Origin: Kitasatospora sp. SUK 42
Lineage (GTDB): Bacteria > Actinomycetota > Actinomycetes > Streptomycetales > Streptomycetaceae
Length of the DNA stretch: 64,000 bases
Direction: 5' to 3'
Assembly (NCBI RefSeq): GCF_015776785.2
Contig: NZ_LFMD02000007.1
Span: 1,249,895 to 1,313,894 of the forward strand
In this document: piece by piece, positions 26,680 through 35,420 of the stretch
Numbering within the stretch: the stretch's first letter is position 1
Layout of the letters: every line of letters begins with the position of its first letter
Notes under the pieces: model-generated
Database searches by the model: none
What the model was told of the DNA's origin: nothing
Seen by the model: only the letters and a program-made list of their open reading frames with translations
Translations under genes and position numbers: made by a program

Positions 26680-28995
26680 GTGACCACCTCCGACGACGCC
26701 ACTGCCGGATCCGAGCGGCAGGAGGAGGTCGGCCCCTCCCCCACCGACCCGCCGCGGTTCGAGCCGTACCACCACCCGGCGGCCGGCTGGGGCGCGGCGA
26801 AGAGCGTCACCCGCTTCCTGCTGCGCGAGGGCGCGTACGTGGACGGCCCGCGGGCGATCATGCGGATGAACCACGAGAGCGGCGGCTTCGACTGCCCCGG
26901 GTGCGCCTGGCCCGACGACACCAAGGGCCTGCACCTGGACATCTGCGAGAACGGCATCAAGCACGTCACCTGGGAGATGACCCGCAAACGGGTCGGCCGG
27001 GAGTTCTTCGCCGCGCACTCGGTGTCCGAACTGTCCGGCTGGAGCGACTTCGCGCTGGAGGACCAGGGCCGGCTGACCGAGCCCATGGTGTACGACGAGG
27101 CCGCCGACCACTACGTCCCGATCAGCTGGAAGGACGCGTTCGAGCTGGTCGGCCGCACCCTGCGCGAGCTGGACGACCCCAACCGGGCCGCGTTCTACAC
27201 CTCCGGCCGGCTCGGCAACGAGGCGACGTTCCTGTACCAGCTGATGGCCCGCGAGCTGGGCACCAACAACCTGCCCGACTGCTCCAACATGTGCCACGAG
27301 GCCAGCGGGCGGGCGCTCCAGGCCTCGCTCGGCACGGGGAAGGGGACGGTCGACCTCAAGGACTGGGAGGTCACCGACGCGCTGTTCATCCTGGGCGTGA
27401 ACGCGGCCTCCAACGCGCCCCGGATGCTCACCTCGCTCGCCGAGGCGTACAAGCGCGGCGCGCAGATCGTGCACGTCAACCCGCTGGTCGAGGCGGCGGC
27501 GACCCGGACGATCATCCCGCACGACTTCACGGACATGGCGCTGGCCAAGTCCACCCGCACCAGCACCCTGAACCTCCAGCCGCGGATCGGCGGCGACATG
27601 GCGCTGCTGCGCGGCATGGCGAAGGCCGTCCTGGAGCAGTCGGCGACCGACGACAAGGCGCTGGACCGGCTGTTCATCGAGCGCCACACCGCCGGCTTCG
27701 AGGCGTACCGGGACGTCTGCGCGAACACCTCCTGGGAGGAGATCGAGCAGCAGAGCGGGCTGGGCCGGGCCGAGATCCTCAAGGCGGCACGGATCTACCG
27801 TGAGGCCGACCGCTCGATCTTCAGCTGGTGCCTGGGCCTCACGCAGCACGAGCACGGCGTGGACACCGTGCGGGAGATCGTCAACCTCCTCCTGCTGCGC
27901 GGAAATCTGGGCCGGGAGGGGGCCGGGCCGTCGCCGGTGCGCGGGCACAGCAACGTCCAGGGCAACCGCACCTGCGGGATCGACCACCGGCCGACCGACG
28001 CCTTCCTGGACCGGCTCGCCGCGGTGTGCCGGATCGACCCGCCGCGCGCCCACGGCCTGGACACCGTCGGGACGATCGAGGCGATGCAGCGCGGCGAGGT
28101 GACGGTCTTCGTCGGCATGGGCGGCAACTTCGCGCTCGCCGCGCCGGACACCCCGTACACCCAGGAGGCCCTGGGCAAGTGCGAGTTGACCGTGCACGTG
28201 AGCACCAAGCTGAACCGCAGCCATCTGGTGCACGGCCGCCGGGCGCTGATCCTGCCGTGCCTGGGCCGCACCGAGAAGGACCAGCAGCGCGCCGGGGTGC
28301 AGTCCACCTCGGTCGAGGACTCGATGAGCATGGTGCACCTGTCGGTCGGCATGAAGCGCCCGGCCTCGCCCCACCTGCTCTCCGAGCCCGCGATCGTCGC
28401 CGGGATGGCGCGCGCGGCGCTGCCGGACAGCCCCACCCCGTGGGAGTGGTACATCGAGGACTACGACCGGATCCGCGACACCATGGCCCAGGTGCTGGAC
28501 GGCTTCGAGGACTTCAACCGCCGGGTGCGGCTTCCGCTGGGCTTCCGGATCAAGCAGCCGGCCCGCGAGCTGGTCTTCCACACCCGCTCCGGCAAGGCCG
28601 AGTTCTCCGCGGCCGCACTGCCCGACGTCGTCCCCGCCCCGGGCACCCTGGCCCTGGGCACCATGCGCTCGCACGACCAGTGGAACACCACCATCTACTC
28701 GGACAACGACCGCTACCGGGGCGTGAAGAACCTGCGCACGCTGGTCTTCCTGAACCGGGACGACATGCGCGAGCGCGGCATCGCCGAGTTCGACCCGGTG
28801 GACATCACCAGCACCGCCGGCGACGGCAGCACCCGCTCGGTGCACGGCTACCTGGCCGTCCCGTACGACATCCCGCGCGGCTGCGCGGCGGGGTACATGC
28901 CGGAGCTCAACGTGCTGTGCGCGATCGGCGACCACAGCACCCAGAGCGACCAGCCGATCATGAAGCACCTGCGGGTCACCGTGACCAGAGCATGA
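26680..28995 (+). CDS. FdhF/YdeP-family molybdopterin oxidoreductase
   Basis: A 771-residue molybdopterin-dependent oxidoreductase alpha subunit. The N-terminus has only the short FDCPGCAWPD motif rather than the four-Cys iron-sulfur motif of true formate dehydrogenases, which places it with the YdeP group linked to acid or redox stress. Cofactor-binding segments include NMCHEASGRAL, ILGVNAASNAPRM, RGHSNVQGNRTCG and the C-terminal MopB dinucleotide-binding beta-barrel. The GTG at 26680 is preceded by GGAAGG (itself in a duplicated GACGGAAGGCGAG). With fdhD and LysR upstream it forms the operon. The oxidised substrate is not known; no small or electron-transfer subunit is nearby. Confidence 0.88.
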   Translation: MTTSDDATAGSERQEEVGPSPTDPPRFEPYHHPAAGWGAAKSVTRFLLREGAYVDGPRAIMRMNHESGGFDCPGCAWPDDTKGLHLDICENGIKHVTWEMTRKRVGREFFAAHSVSELSGWSDFALEDQGRLTEPMVYDEAADHYVPISWKDAFELVGRTLRELDDPNRAAFYTSGRLGNEATFLYQLMARELGTNNLPDCSNMCHEASGRALQASLGTGKGTVDLKDWEVTDALFILGVNAASNAPRMLTSLAEAYKRGAQIVHVNPLVEAAATRTIIPHDFTDMALAKSTRTSTLNLQPRIGGDMALLRGMAKAVLEQSATDDKALDRLFIERHTAGFEAYRDVCANTSWEEIEQQSGLGRAEILKAARIYREADRSIFSWCLGLTQHEHGVDTVREIVNLLLLRGNLGREGAGPSPVRGHSNVQGNRTCGIDHRPTDAFLDRLAAVCRIDPPRAHGLDTVGTIEAMQRGEVTVFVGMGGNFALAAPDTPYTQEALGKCELTVHVSTKLNRSHLVHGRRALILPCLGRTEKDQQRAGVQSTSVEDSMSMVHLSVGMKRPASPHLLSEPAIVAGMARAALPDSPTPWEWYIEDYDRIRDTMAQVLDGFEDFNRRVRLPLGFRIKQPARELVFHTRSGKAEFSAAALPDVVPAPGTLALGTMRSHDQWNTTIYSDNDRYRGVKNLRTLVFLNRDDMRERGIAEFDPVDITSTAGDGSTRSVHGYLAVPYDIPRGCAAGYMPELNVLCAIGDHSTQSDQPIMKHLRVTVTRA

Positions 28996-29084
28996 ACACG
29001 TCGACTCGAAATCAAAGGTAAAGGTTTAACCAAGTACGCAAGTAACGGCCTCCGCGCGTTCTATGCTTCTGGAGGTTTGAAGAA

Positions 29085-29260
29085 GGCACCTCGTTCGGTG
29101 AGGCTTCTTCACGGACACAGGCCACTGATCCGACGACGTCGAGAGACGCCCAGGGTTAGGACAGATCCTCCCGACCTAAGGGTTGATCCGAAGTGGCTTC
29201 CGGCCCAAGAGGGTTGGACACGCCGTGGAGTGCCAAAGCTCTGACGAGTTGGGGTGAGCC
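29085..29260 (+). promoter_or_regulatory. M-box (ykoK) Mg2+ riboswitch
   Basis: The leader shows the ordered conserved blocks of the M-box: CGGTGAGGCTTCTTCACGG, ACACAGGCCACTG, CGTCGAGAGACGCC, then AGGGTTAGGACAGATCC, CCCGACCTAAGGGTTG, and the closing AAAGCTCTGACGAG with GGGGTGAGCC. The ends GGCACCTC (29085) and GGGGTGAGCC (to 29260) can pair as P1. M-box RNAs fold when Mg2+ is high and lower expression of Mg2+ transporters. A TATGCT at about 29062 could be the -10 element; no good -35 is visible. Confidence 0.88.
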
Positions 29261-29345
29261 GGCGGTCGCTTCGCGCGCCGGCGAGCACCTTGCCGCGTCG
29301 ATGACACGCACCACGGGGTGCGTCGGCCGGGAGGAGGCGAGAGAC

Positions 29346-29471
29346 ATGGACAGCAGTAGTCCGGGCCACAGTAGCCCCTGCACCCGCTTGTCCCGGTACA
29401 GCACGTACGTCACGTACACCACGTACACCACGTGCGTCATGCACAGCTCGCACACCTCCGGCACGCGGTAA
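29346..29471 (+). CDS. Small leader ORF between M-box and transporter
   Basis: A 41-codon ORF with an excellent ribosome-binding site: GAGGAG nine bases before the ATG, stronger than that of most genes here. The peptide is Ser/Thr/Tyr-rich with a repetitive middle (YSTYVTYTTYTTCVMHSS) coded by ACGTAC repeats, and has no hydrophobic segment. It ends 177 bp before the transporter start. In that spacer CGTGCCCGCACGGGCACG can form a hairpin. A role as a regulatory leader peptide, acting by attenuation or translational coupling, is inference; it may alternatively be a small protein in its own right. Confidence 0.5.
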   Translation: MDSSSPGHSSPCTRLSRYSTYVTYTTYTTCVMHSSHTSGTR

Positions 29472-29648
29472 CAACCTTCCCTGCGCGTCCGCCTGACGGC
29501 GCATCACCTTCACCGACAGCACGCGGCTCCGCCGTGCCCGCACGGGCACGCCCCGCCGCGCGCCGGTGCGCCGTGCCCACTCGCAGGGGGAATTGCTGCT
29601 GCGCGCCCCCGAACCGCCCCACCTGCCGGGGCACACGGGAGGAACGTC

Positions 29649-31298
29649 ATGACCATCAACACCACACTCGACTCCAAGGCCCACGAGCCGCGTTCGGCGG
29701 TACTGGACGACGCCCACGTCGGCGACATCAAGGGCGCGCTCGGCACCATCAGGCTCGACGACACGACACCTCGCCAGGGGCTGTCGGCGAGACTCAAGAC
29801 CCTGCTCGCGATCGTCGGCCCCGGCCTGATCGTGATGGTCGGCGACAACGACGCGGGCGCCTTCTCCACCTACGGCCAGGCCGGCCAGAACTACGGCACC
29901 CAGCTGCTGTGGACCCTGCTCATGCTGGTCCCCGTCCTGTACGTGAACCAGGAGATGGTGCTGCGCCTGGGCGCCGTCACCGGTGTCGGGCACGCCCGGC
30001 TGATCCTGGAGCGCTTCGGCAAGTTCTGGGGCGCGTTCAGCGTCATCGACCTGTTCCTGCTCAACGCGCTCACGCTGGTCACCGAGTTCATCGGCGTCAC
30101 GCTGGCGGCCGGGTACCTGGGCCTGCCGAAGGTCGCCTCGGTCGTCCTGGCGGCGGCGATCATCATCGCCTCGGCCTTCACCGGCTCCTTCCAGCGCTTC
30201 GAGCGGGTGGCGGTGACGCTGTGCGTGGGCTCGCTGCTGCTGGTGCCGATCTACTTCATGATCCACCCCAAGACCTCGCAGATGGCCCATGACTTCGTGG
30301 TGCCGAGCATGCCGGGCGGCGCGGGTGAACTGGCCGCCGTGATGCTGGTGATCGTCTCCATCGTCGGCACCACCGTGGCCCCGTGGCAGCTGTTCTTCCA
30401 GCAGTCGTACGTCATCGACAAGCGGATCACCCCGCGCTTCATGAAGTACGAGAAGGCCGACCTGTGGATCGGCATCGTGATCGTGCTCGTCGGCGCCGCC
30501 GCCATGATGGGCTTCACCGCCGCGGCCTTCGCGGGCACCGACGGCTTCGGCCAGTTCTCCGACGCCGCCGCCGTCGCCAGGGGCCTGGAGGACAAGGCCG
30601 GGCACGTGGTCGGCGTGCTGTTCGCGATAGCCCTGCTGGACGCCTCGATCATCGGCGCCTTCGCGGTGTCCCTCTCGACCGCCTACGCGATCGGCGACGT
30701 CTTCGGGATCAAGCACTCGCTGCACCGCGGAGTCAAGGGCGCCAAGGGCTTCTACGCGGTCTACGCCGGCCTGGTGGTCGCGGCCGCTGCCATCACCCTG
30801 CTGTCGAACGGCTACACCCAGGGCCTGATGACCCAGTTCGTCCAGGTGCTGGCCGGGGTGCTGCTGCCCTCGGCGACGGTGTTCCTGCTGCTGCTCTGCA
30901 ACGACAAGGCCGTGCTCGGCCCCTGGGTCAACGGCCCCAAGACCAACGCCTTCACCTCAGCGGTCGTCGGCGTGCTGGTCATGCTGTCCCTGATCCTCAC
31001 GGCGGCCGTGGTCTGGCCGGACATCAGCTCGGCGGCGATCCTCTGGATCATGGCCGGCTGCGGCGTGACGGGCGTGCTGGTCGCCGGGTACTTCTTCACC
31101 TTCGGCCGCCGGGGCACCAAGGAGGACCCGATCGACCGCACCGGCCGCGAGGAGTGGCGGATGCCCCCGCTGGAGACCCTCGCCAAGCCGGTGATGTCCA
31201 CCGCCCGCAAGGTCGGCATGGGCGCCCTGCGCGCCTACCTGCTGATCGCGATGATCATGGTCATCATCAAGATCGTCCAGACCGCGCTCAGCCACTGA
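29649..31298 (+). CDS. Nramp-related transporter, probably for Mg2+
   Basis: A 549-residue membrane protein of the Nramp fold with about eleven helices. In canonical Nramp the metal site is DPGN in helix 1 and MPH in helix 6. Here helix 1 reads GDNDAGAF (near residue 64) and helix 6 reads TTVAPWQLFF (near 240), so the metal-binding Met is replaced by Ala and the His by Trp. Loss of the soft Met ligand is what was described for Nramp-related magnesium transporters (NRMT), and the M-box upstream agrees with Mg2+ import. Start is ATG 29649 after GGAGGAA. A soluble N-terminal ~45 residues precedes helix 1. Confidence 0.88.
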   Translation: MTINTTLDSKAHEPRSAVLDDAHVGDIKGALGTIRLDDTTPRQGLSARLKTLLAIVGPGLIVMVGDNDAGAFSTYGQAGQNYGTQLLWTLLMLVPVLYVNQEMVLRLGAVTGVGHARLILERFGKFWGAFSVIDLFLLNALTLVTEFIGVTLAAGYLGLPKVASVVLAAAIIIASAFTGSFQRFERVAVTLCVGSLLLVPIYFMIHPKTSQMAHDFVVPSMPGGAGELAAVMLVIVSIVGTTVAPWQLFFQQSYVIDKRITPRFMKYEKADLWIGIVIVLVGAAAMMGFTAAAFAGTDGFGQFSDAAAVARGLEDKAGHVVGVLFAIALLDASIIGAFAVSLSTAYAIGDVFGIKHSLHRGVKGAKGFYAVYAGLVVAAAAITLLSNGYTQGLMTQFVQVLAGVLLPSATVFLLLLCNDKAVLGPWVNGPKTNAFTSAVVGVLVMLSLILTAAVVWPDISSAAILWIMAGCGVTGVLVAGYFFTFGRRGTKEDPIDRTGREEWRMPPLETLAKPVMSTARKVGMGALRAYLLIAMIMVIIKIVQTALSH

Positions 31299-31465
31299 TC
31301 CGCTGAGCCACCGAGCCGCCGAAGCGCCGACGCGACAACCCGCCGAAGCACTGAAGCGCTGATCCGAGCACCGGGGCGGCGACGCCCGGCACCAGCCCGC
31401 CGCCGCCCCGGCCCCACCCGGAACCCTCGACCGCCCCGCACCCGGGGAAGGAAGGAAGTACGGCC

Positions 31466-31744
31466 ATGCGCACCACCCTGTTCCACCGCTGCCCGAGCGT
31501 CCGCCTCGCCCTGCACGACGGCGTCGAGCGCGACTACCGCCTCGACGACCCCGGCGCCTGCCCCCGCTCGGGCACGCCCAACACCCTGGCCTCCGCGTAC
31601 GAGCCCCGCGTCCACCTGGCCTACCTGCTGGCCCGCCAGGGACACCGCCCGGACTGGCTCGCCCGATTCGCGGACCTCCCGCCGGCCGCCGCGCACCGCC
31701 TCACCCGCGCCGCCGCCCACCACCGGGACGCCCAAGCCGCCTGA
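31466..31744 (+). CDS. Small protein with a helical module shared with a neighbour
   Basis: A 92-residue protein of unknown function, ATG at 31466 after GGAAGGAAG. Its C-terminal half (HLAYLLARQGHRPDWLARFA, then DLPPAAAHRLTRAAAHH) aligns with the end of the membrane protein at 32651-33205 (GHDPQWIAQHLDLPTSTARL). The pattern G-H-x-P-x-W-[IL]-A, then DLP and AA-x-x-H suggests a helix-turn-helix-like module. The two genes are therefore partial paralogues within one five-gene cassette. Confidence 0.6.
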   Translation: MRTTLFHRCPSVRLALHDGVERDYRLDDPGACPRSGTPNTLASAYEPRVHLAYLLARQGHRPDWLARFADLPPAAAHRLTRAAAHHRDAQAA

Positions 31745-31830
31745 CGCACATCACACATGATGCTCCGTCAGCTCCTGCACCCTCGGTGCACCCGTTCACA
31801 TTCATCGTTCCGTCACGGAGGTGACCAGCC

Positions 31831-32091
31831 ATGTCCATCGTCGCCGCGTTCCAGCCCGTCCTCCCGTCCACCGACCGCGGCCGCCTGCGCGCCGCCCTCG
31901 CCGCGGTGGGCCGACGGCTGGCCTCCAGCCCGCTGGAGAGCTCCGTCCTCCAGACCGTCGCCGCCCCGGTCGGCGGCGCGCTCGGCGCCGCGCCGAGCGG
32001 CGGCCGGCTCCGGATGCGGGCCAGCTGGCACACCGTCGCCGCCCCGGACGGGACCACCCGGCTGGAGGCCACCTGGCACCCCGGGCACTGA
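31831..32091 (+). CDS. Small basic hypothetical protein
   Basis: An 86-residue protein I do not recognise. It starts at ATG 31831 after GGAGGTGACC, a strong ribosome-binding site. It has an N-terminal helix (TDRGRLRAALAAVGRRLASS), an Ala/Gly-rich middle with weak hydrophobicity, and a C-terminal strand-like WHTVAAPDGTTRLEATWHP containing two Trp-His pairs. No signal peptide is evident. It is the second gene of the cassette between the Nramp gene and the ABC importer. Confidence 0.55.
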   Translation: MSIVAAFQPVLPSTDRGRLRAALAAVGRRLASSPLESSVLQTVAAPVGGALGAAPSGGRLRMRASWHTVAAPDGTTRLEATWHPGH

Positions 32092-32194
32092 CCTCCCGCA
32101 CTGACCGCCCGCAACGGCCGGCCCGTACCGACCGCCCCGTACCGACCGCCCCGTACCAACCCTTCTGTACCGACCAGCCGAAGGAGCATCCGCC

Positions 32195-32605
32195 ATGGTC
32201 GTGCGCTACCCCAGGCTCGACGCCATCTTCTCGGACCACCCCGCCGCCGTCCGACGCCAGACGCCCGCCCCGAAGCCCACCGGCCCGACCAGGGGCGGCG
32301 ACCCGGACACCGGCCTGGTGGTGAACCCCGAGCAGCGCACCGTCACCCTCGACGGCCAGCAGCTCGACCTGCCGTACCTGGAGTTCGAACTCCTCGCGCA
32401 CCTGGTCGGCAACCCGCTGCGGGTGCACTCCCGCCGCCAGCTGATGGAGACGGTCTGGGGCCGGCCGGACACCGGCGACACCCGCACCATCGCCACCCAC
32501 ATCGCCCGGATCCGCCGCAAGCTCGGCCCAGGCCACCGGGAGGCGATCGCCACCGTCCGGCAGATCGGCTACAAGTACGACCCCCGGCTGGTCCGAGCCG
32601 CCTGA
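32195..32605 (+). CDS. Orphan winged-helix (Trans_reg_C/OmpR-type) DNA-binding protein
   Basis: A 136-residue protein whose residues about 45-133 form the OmpR/PhoB-type winged helix: LPYLEFELLAHLVGNPLRVH, VHSRRQLMETVWG, then TIATHIARIRRKLG (recognition helix) and VRQIGYKYD (wing). There is no receiver, BTAD or ATPase domain; the first 45 residues are Pro-rich. It is therefore a stand-alone DNA-binding unit lacking the usual phospho-input, perhaps constitutive or controlled by a partner in the cassette. Start ATG 32195, preceded by GAAGGAG. A 14-bp repeat (CCCCGTACCGACCG) lies just upstream at about 32121-32160. Confidence 0.75.
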   Translation: MVVRYPRLDAIFSDHPAAVRRQTPAPKPTGPTRGGDPDTGLVVNPEQRTVTLDGQQLDLPYLEFELLAHLVGNPLRVHSRRQLMETVWGRPDTGDTRTIATHIARIRRKLGPGHREAIATVRQIGYKYDPRLVRAA

Positions 32606-32650
32606 ACCGGCTCCGCCCGCCCCCGCCACACCACCGGAGGAGGACACCGC

Positions 32651-33205
32651 ATGACCAGAACCGCCCTACTCCCCTGGACCCGGAACTGGGCCTGGACCGG
32701 CAGAGGCACCGCGCTGTGCGGCGTCCTGCTCCTGCTCACCCTCCAGGGCGTCGCCGTCGGGGTCGCCCCCGGCCGGCTCCGGCTCTTCCTGTCCGGAGTG
32801 CTCATCGGCGCCTCGACCGCCGGACTGCTGCTCGCCCTGCTGCTGGCCCACAGCCAGCGGCGGGCGAGCCGCCCCGCGGCCGCCCGGACCGACACCACCC
32901 GGGCCGGCACCACCCGGACCGACGCCACCCGGGCCGACCTCGTCCTGGCGGCCGACGACGACACCCAGTGGTTCAGCGCCCGCTCGCTGGAGGGCTTCCC
33001 GATGGAGCAGGTCCGCCCCATCCTGCTCGCCCCCGGCGCCCCGGGCCTCAACCGGCTCTACACCGCCTGGATCTTCGCCACCCACGGCCACGACCCCCAG
33101 TGGATCGCCCAGCACCTCGACCTCCCCACCTCCACCGCCCGGCTGCTGGCCACCGCGGCCCGGCGGCACACCACCTCCACCCCCTCCGAGAGGAGGCCGC
33201 AGTGA
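32651..33205 (+). CDS. Two-helix membrane protein with a C-terminal HTH-like module
   Basis: A 184-residue membrane protein. Residues about 20-65 contain two transmembrane helices (GTALCGVLLLLTLQGVAVGV and FLSGVLIGASTAGLLLALLL), followed by a basic, Thr/Asp/Arg-rich linker with repeated TRTD/TRAD units. The cytoplasmic end (about 110-180) carries LNRLYTAWIFATHGHDPQWI and a DLPTSTARLLATAARRH segment, the module shared with the 92-residue protein at 31466. Its stop overlaps the GTG of the VOC gene by four bases. It might tether a DNA- or RNA-binding module to the membrane, but this is inference. Confidence 0.6.
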   Translation: MTRTALLPWTRNWAWTGRGTALCGVLLLLTLQGVAVGVAPGRLRLFLSGVLIGASTAGLLLALLLAHSQRRASRPAAARTDTTRAGTTRTDATRADLVLAADDDTQWFSARSLEGFPMEQVRPILLAPGAPGLNRLYTAWIFATHGHDPQWIAQHLDLPTSTARLLATAARRHTTSTPSERRPQ

Positions 33206-33567
33206 TCACGGCCCTCGACCACGTCCAGCTCTCCGCGCCGCCCGGCAGCGAGGCCCTGCTGCGCGCCTTCTACGGCGACGTCCTGCAGATGGCGGAGATC
33301 CCCAAGCCCGGACCGCTGACCGGCCGCGGCGGCTGCTGGTTCGCCGCCGACGGCGGGCGGGTGCGGCTCTACCTCGGCATCGAGGAGCGCTTCCGCCCCA
33401 GCACCAAGGCGCACCCCGGGATCGCGGTCTGCGAGATCGACGAGTTCGCGCTGCGGCTGTCGGAGCTCGGCGCCCAGGTGGTCTGGGACGACAGCCTGCC
33501 GCCGCGGCGCCGCTTCTACACCACCGACCCGGTCGGCAACCTGCTGGAGTTCGTCGAGGCCGCCTGA
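33202..33567 (+). CDS. VOC/glyoxalase-fold protein
   Basis: A 121-residue single-domain vicinal-oxygen-chelate protein. It begins VITALDHVQLSAPPGSEALL, the typical first strand with a metal-ligand His, and ends FYTTDPVGNLLEFVEA, where the final Glu is the second usual ligand; GGRVRLYLGIEE is the middle strand pair. The start GTG 33202 overlaps the previous stop (GTGA), so expression is coupled to the membrane protein. VOC proteins include isomerases, dioxygenases and resistance proteins that sequester drugs; which applies here cannot be told. Confidence 0.8.
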   Translation: MITALDHVQLSAPPGSEALLRAFYGDVLQMAEIPKPGPLTGRGGCWFAADGGRVRLYLGIEERFRPSTKAHPGIAVCEIDEFALRLSELGAQVVWDDSLPPRRRFYTTDPVGNLLEFVEAA

Positions 33568-33651
33568 ACAGCGGCCCCGGCCCGAGGTCATTTGCGTACG
33601 GACGTCGGGAGGGAGCAGACTGCCCGGGTTTGCGCGCCGGAGGTCCCCGTC

Positions 33652-35409
33652 ATGCCCTTCCCGAAGTCCGCCCCGGGCCGGTCCCGGGGTTCGCTGCCGT
33701 CCCGGACGGTCGGCCGCCCGTCCCGGATGACCTGGGTCGACGTGATCGTGGCGGCCGCCGTCCTGGTCCTGCTCTACCTCGCGCTGCGGATCGGGCACGG
33801 CACGACCGTACGGTTCTCCACCGCCCGGGACGCCGCCGTCGACACCGACCCGGCCCGGCTGCCGTACGACGCGGCGCGCTCGCTGCTGCGGATGTTCGCC
33901 GCGCTCGCCGTCTCCGTCGTCTTCACCTTCGGCTACGCCTACGCCGCCGCCCGCAGCCGCCGCCTGGAGCGCGTGCTCATCCCGGCGCTGGACATCCTCC
34001 AGTCGGTGCCGGTGCTCGCCTTCCTGACCGTCGCCGTGACCGGCTTCCTCGCCCTGTTCCCCGGCTCGATGCTGGGCCTGGAGTGCGCCGCCGTCTTCGC
34101 CATCTTCACGTCCCAGGCGTGGAACATGACCTTCGGCTTCTACCACTCCCTGGTCTCGCTGCCGCGCGAACTCGACGAGCTGTCCCGCTCCTTCCGATTC
34201 AGCCGGTGGATGCGGTTCTGGAAGGTCGAACTGCCCTCCGGCATGATCGGCCTGGTCTGGAACGGCATGCTCAGCTTCGGCGGCGGCTGGTTCTTCCTCG
34301 TCGCCTCCGAGGCGATCAGCGTCGACAACCAGCGGTACGCGCTGCCCGGCGTCGGCTCCTACGCGGGCGCCGCCATCGCCGCCGGGGACCTCGGCCGGGT
34401 CGGCTGGGCGATCGCCACCATGGCCGTCCTCGTCGTCGGCGTGAACTTCCTGTTCTGGCGGCCGCTCACCGCCTGGGCCGAACGCTTCAAGAACGAGCAG
34501 TCCGAGGCCACCGAGGTGCAGCGCTCGGTCGTCCTCGACCTGCTGCGCCGCTCCCGCTGGCCCGCCCTGCTCGGCCGGGCGCTGCGGCCCCTCGGCGAGG
34601 CGCTGGGCCGGGCCGGGCGGGCGTTCGGCACCGATGACCGCCGGCTCGACGCCGGCCCCGGACGGCGACGCACCGGGGACGCCGCCTTCGCCCTCGTCTC
34701 CGGCGGCATCGTGCTGTGGGGCCTGGTCGACCTCGGCCGCTACCTCGCCGACCGCACCGGCCTCGGCGTCTTCGGCGAACCGCTGCTGCTCGGACTCGCC
34801 ACCCTCGCCCGGGTGGTCGTGCTGGTCGCGGTGGCCACGGTCGTCTGGGTGCCGATCGGGGTGAAGATCGGCTTCTCCCCCCGGCTGACCCGGATCGCCC
34901 AGCCGCTGGTGCAGCTCCTCGCCAGCTTCCCCGCCAACTTCCTCTTCCCGCTGGTGGTCTGGCTGCTGCTGCGCACCGGACTCTCCATCGACCTCGGCGG
35001 CATCCTGCTGATGGCGCTCGGCGCCCAGTGGTACATCCTGTTCAACGCCATCGCCGGCGCCATGGCCATCCCCAGCGACCTGCGCGAGGCCATGGACAAC
35101 CTCGGCGTGCGCGGCTGGCAGCGCTGGCGCCGGCTGATCATCCCCGGGATCTTCCCGGCGTACGTCACCGGCGGCATCACCGCCTCCGGCGGCGCCTGGA
35201 ACGCCTCCATCGTCTCCGAGGTGGTCACCTTCGGCGGCACCACGCTCACCGCCACCGGCCTCGGCGCGTACATCGCGCAGGCCACCGCGCACGGCGACTA
35301 CCCTCGGCTGCTCGCCGGGGTGGCGGTGATGAGCCTGTACGTCGTCGCCCTCAACCGCCTGCTCTGGCGCCGCCTGTACCGGCTGGCCGAGCGCCGCTAC
35401 TCACTCTAG
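33652..35409 (+). CDS. Fused double permease of a NitT/TauT-type ABC importer
   Basis: A 585-residue ABC permease containing two BPD_transp_1 domains in one chain. The first domain has the EAA-loop equivalent ELDELSRSFRFSRWMRFWKV near residue 180, the second DLREAMDNLGVRGWQRWRR near 480, each flanked by about six membrane helices; the ~60-residue linker is basic. The start ATG 33652 has GGAGG six to seven bases before it. The ATPase gene follows after 11 bp. No solute-binding protein is encoded within the window near it, which is unusual for an importer. Substrates of relatives include nitrate, sulfonates and bicarbonate. Confidence 0.85.
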   Translation: MPFPKSAPGRSRGSLPSRTVGRPSRMTWVDVIVAAAVLVLLYLALRIGHGTTVRFSTARDAAVDTDPARLPYDAARSLLRMFAALAVSVVFTFGYAYAAARSRRLERVLIPALDILQSVPVLAFLTVAVTGFLALFPGSMLGLECAAVFAIFTSQAWNMTFGFYHSLVSLPRELDELSRSFRFSRWMRFWKVELPSGMIGLVWNGMLSFGGGWFFLVASEAISVDNQRYALPGVGSYAGAAIAAGDLGRVGWAIATMAVLVVGVNFLFWRPLTAWAERFKNEQSEATEVQRSVVLDLLRRSRWPALLGRALRPLGEALGRAGRAFGTDDRRLDAGPGRRRTGDAAFALVSGGIVLWGLVDLGRYLADRTGLGVFGEPLLLGLATLARVVVLVAVATVVWVPIGVKIGFSPRLTRIAQPLVQLLASFPANFLFPLVVWLLLRTGLSIDLGGILLMALGAQWYILFNAIAGAMAIPSDLREAMDNLGVRGWQRWRRLIIPGIFPAYVTGGITASGGAWNASIVSEVVTFGGTTLTATGLGAYIAQATAHGDYPRLLAGVAVMSLYVVALNRLLWRRLYRLAERRYSL

Positions 35410-35420
35410 GTCTCACTCCC

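Noticed and set aside
29193..29345. N-terminal extension of the leader ORF to GTG 29193
   Set aside because: It would translate through the 3' half of the M-box; the ATG at 29346 has the clear GAGGAG.
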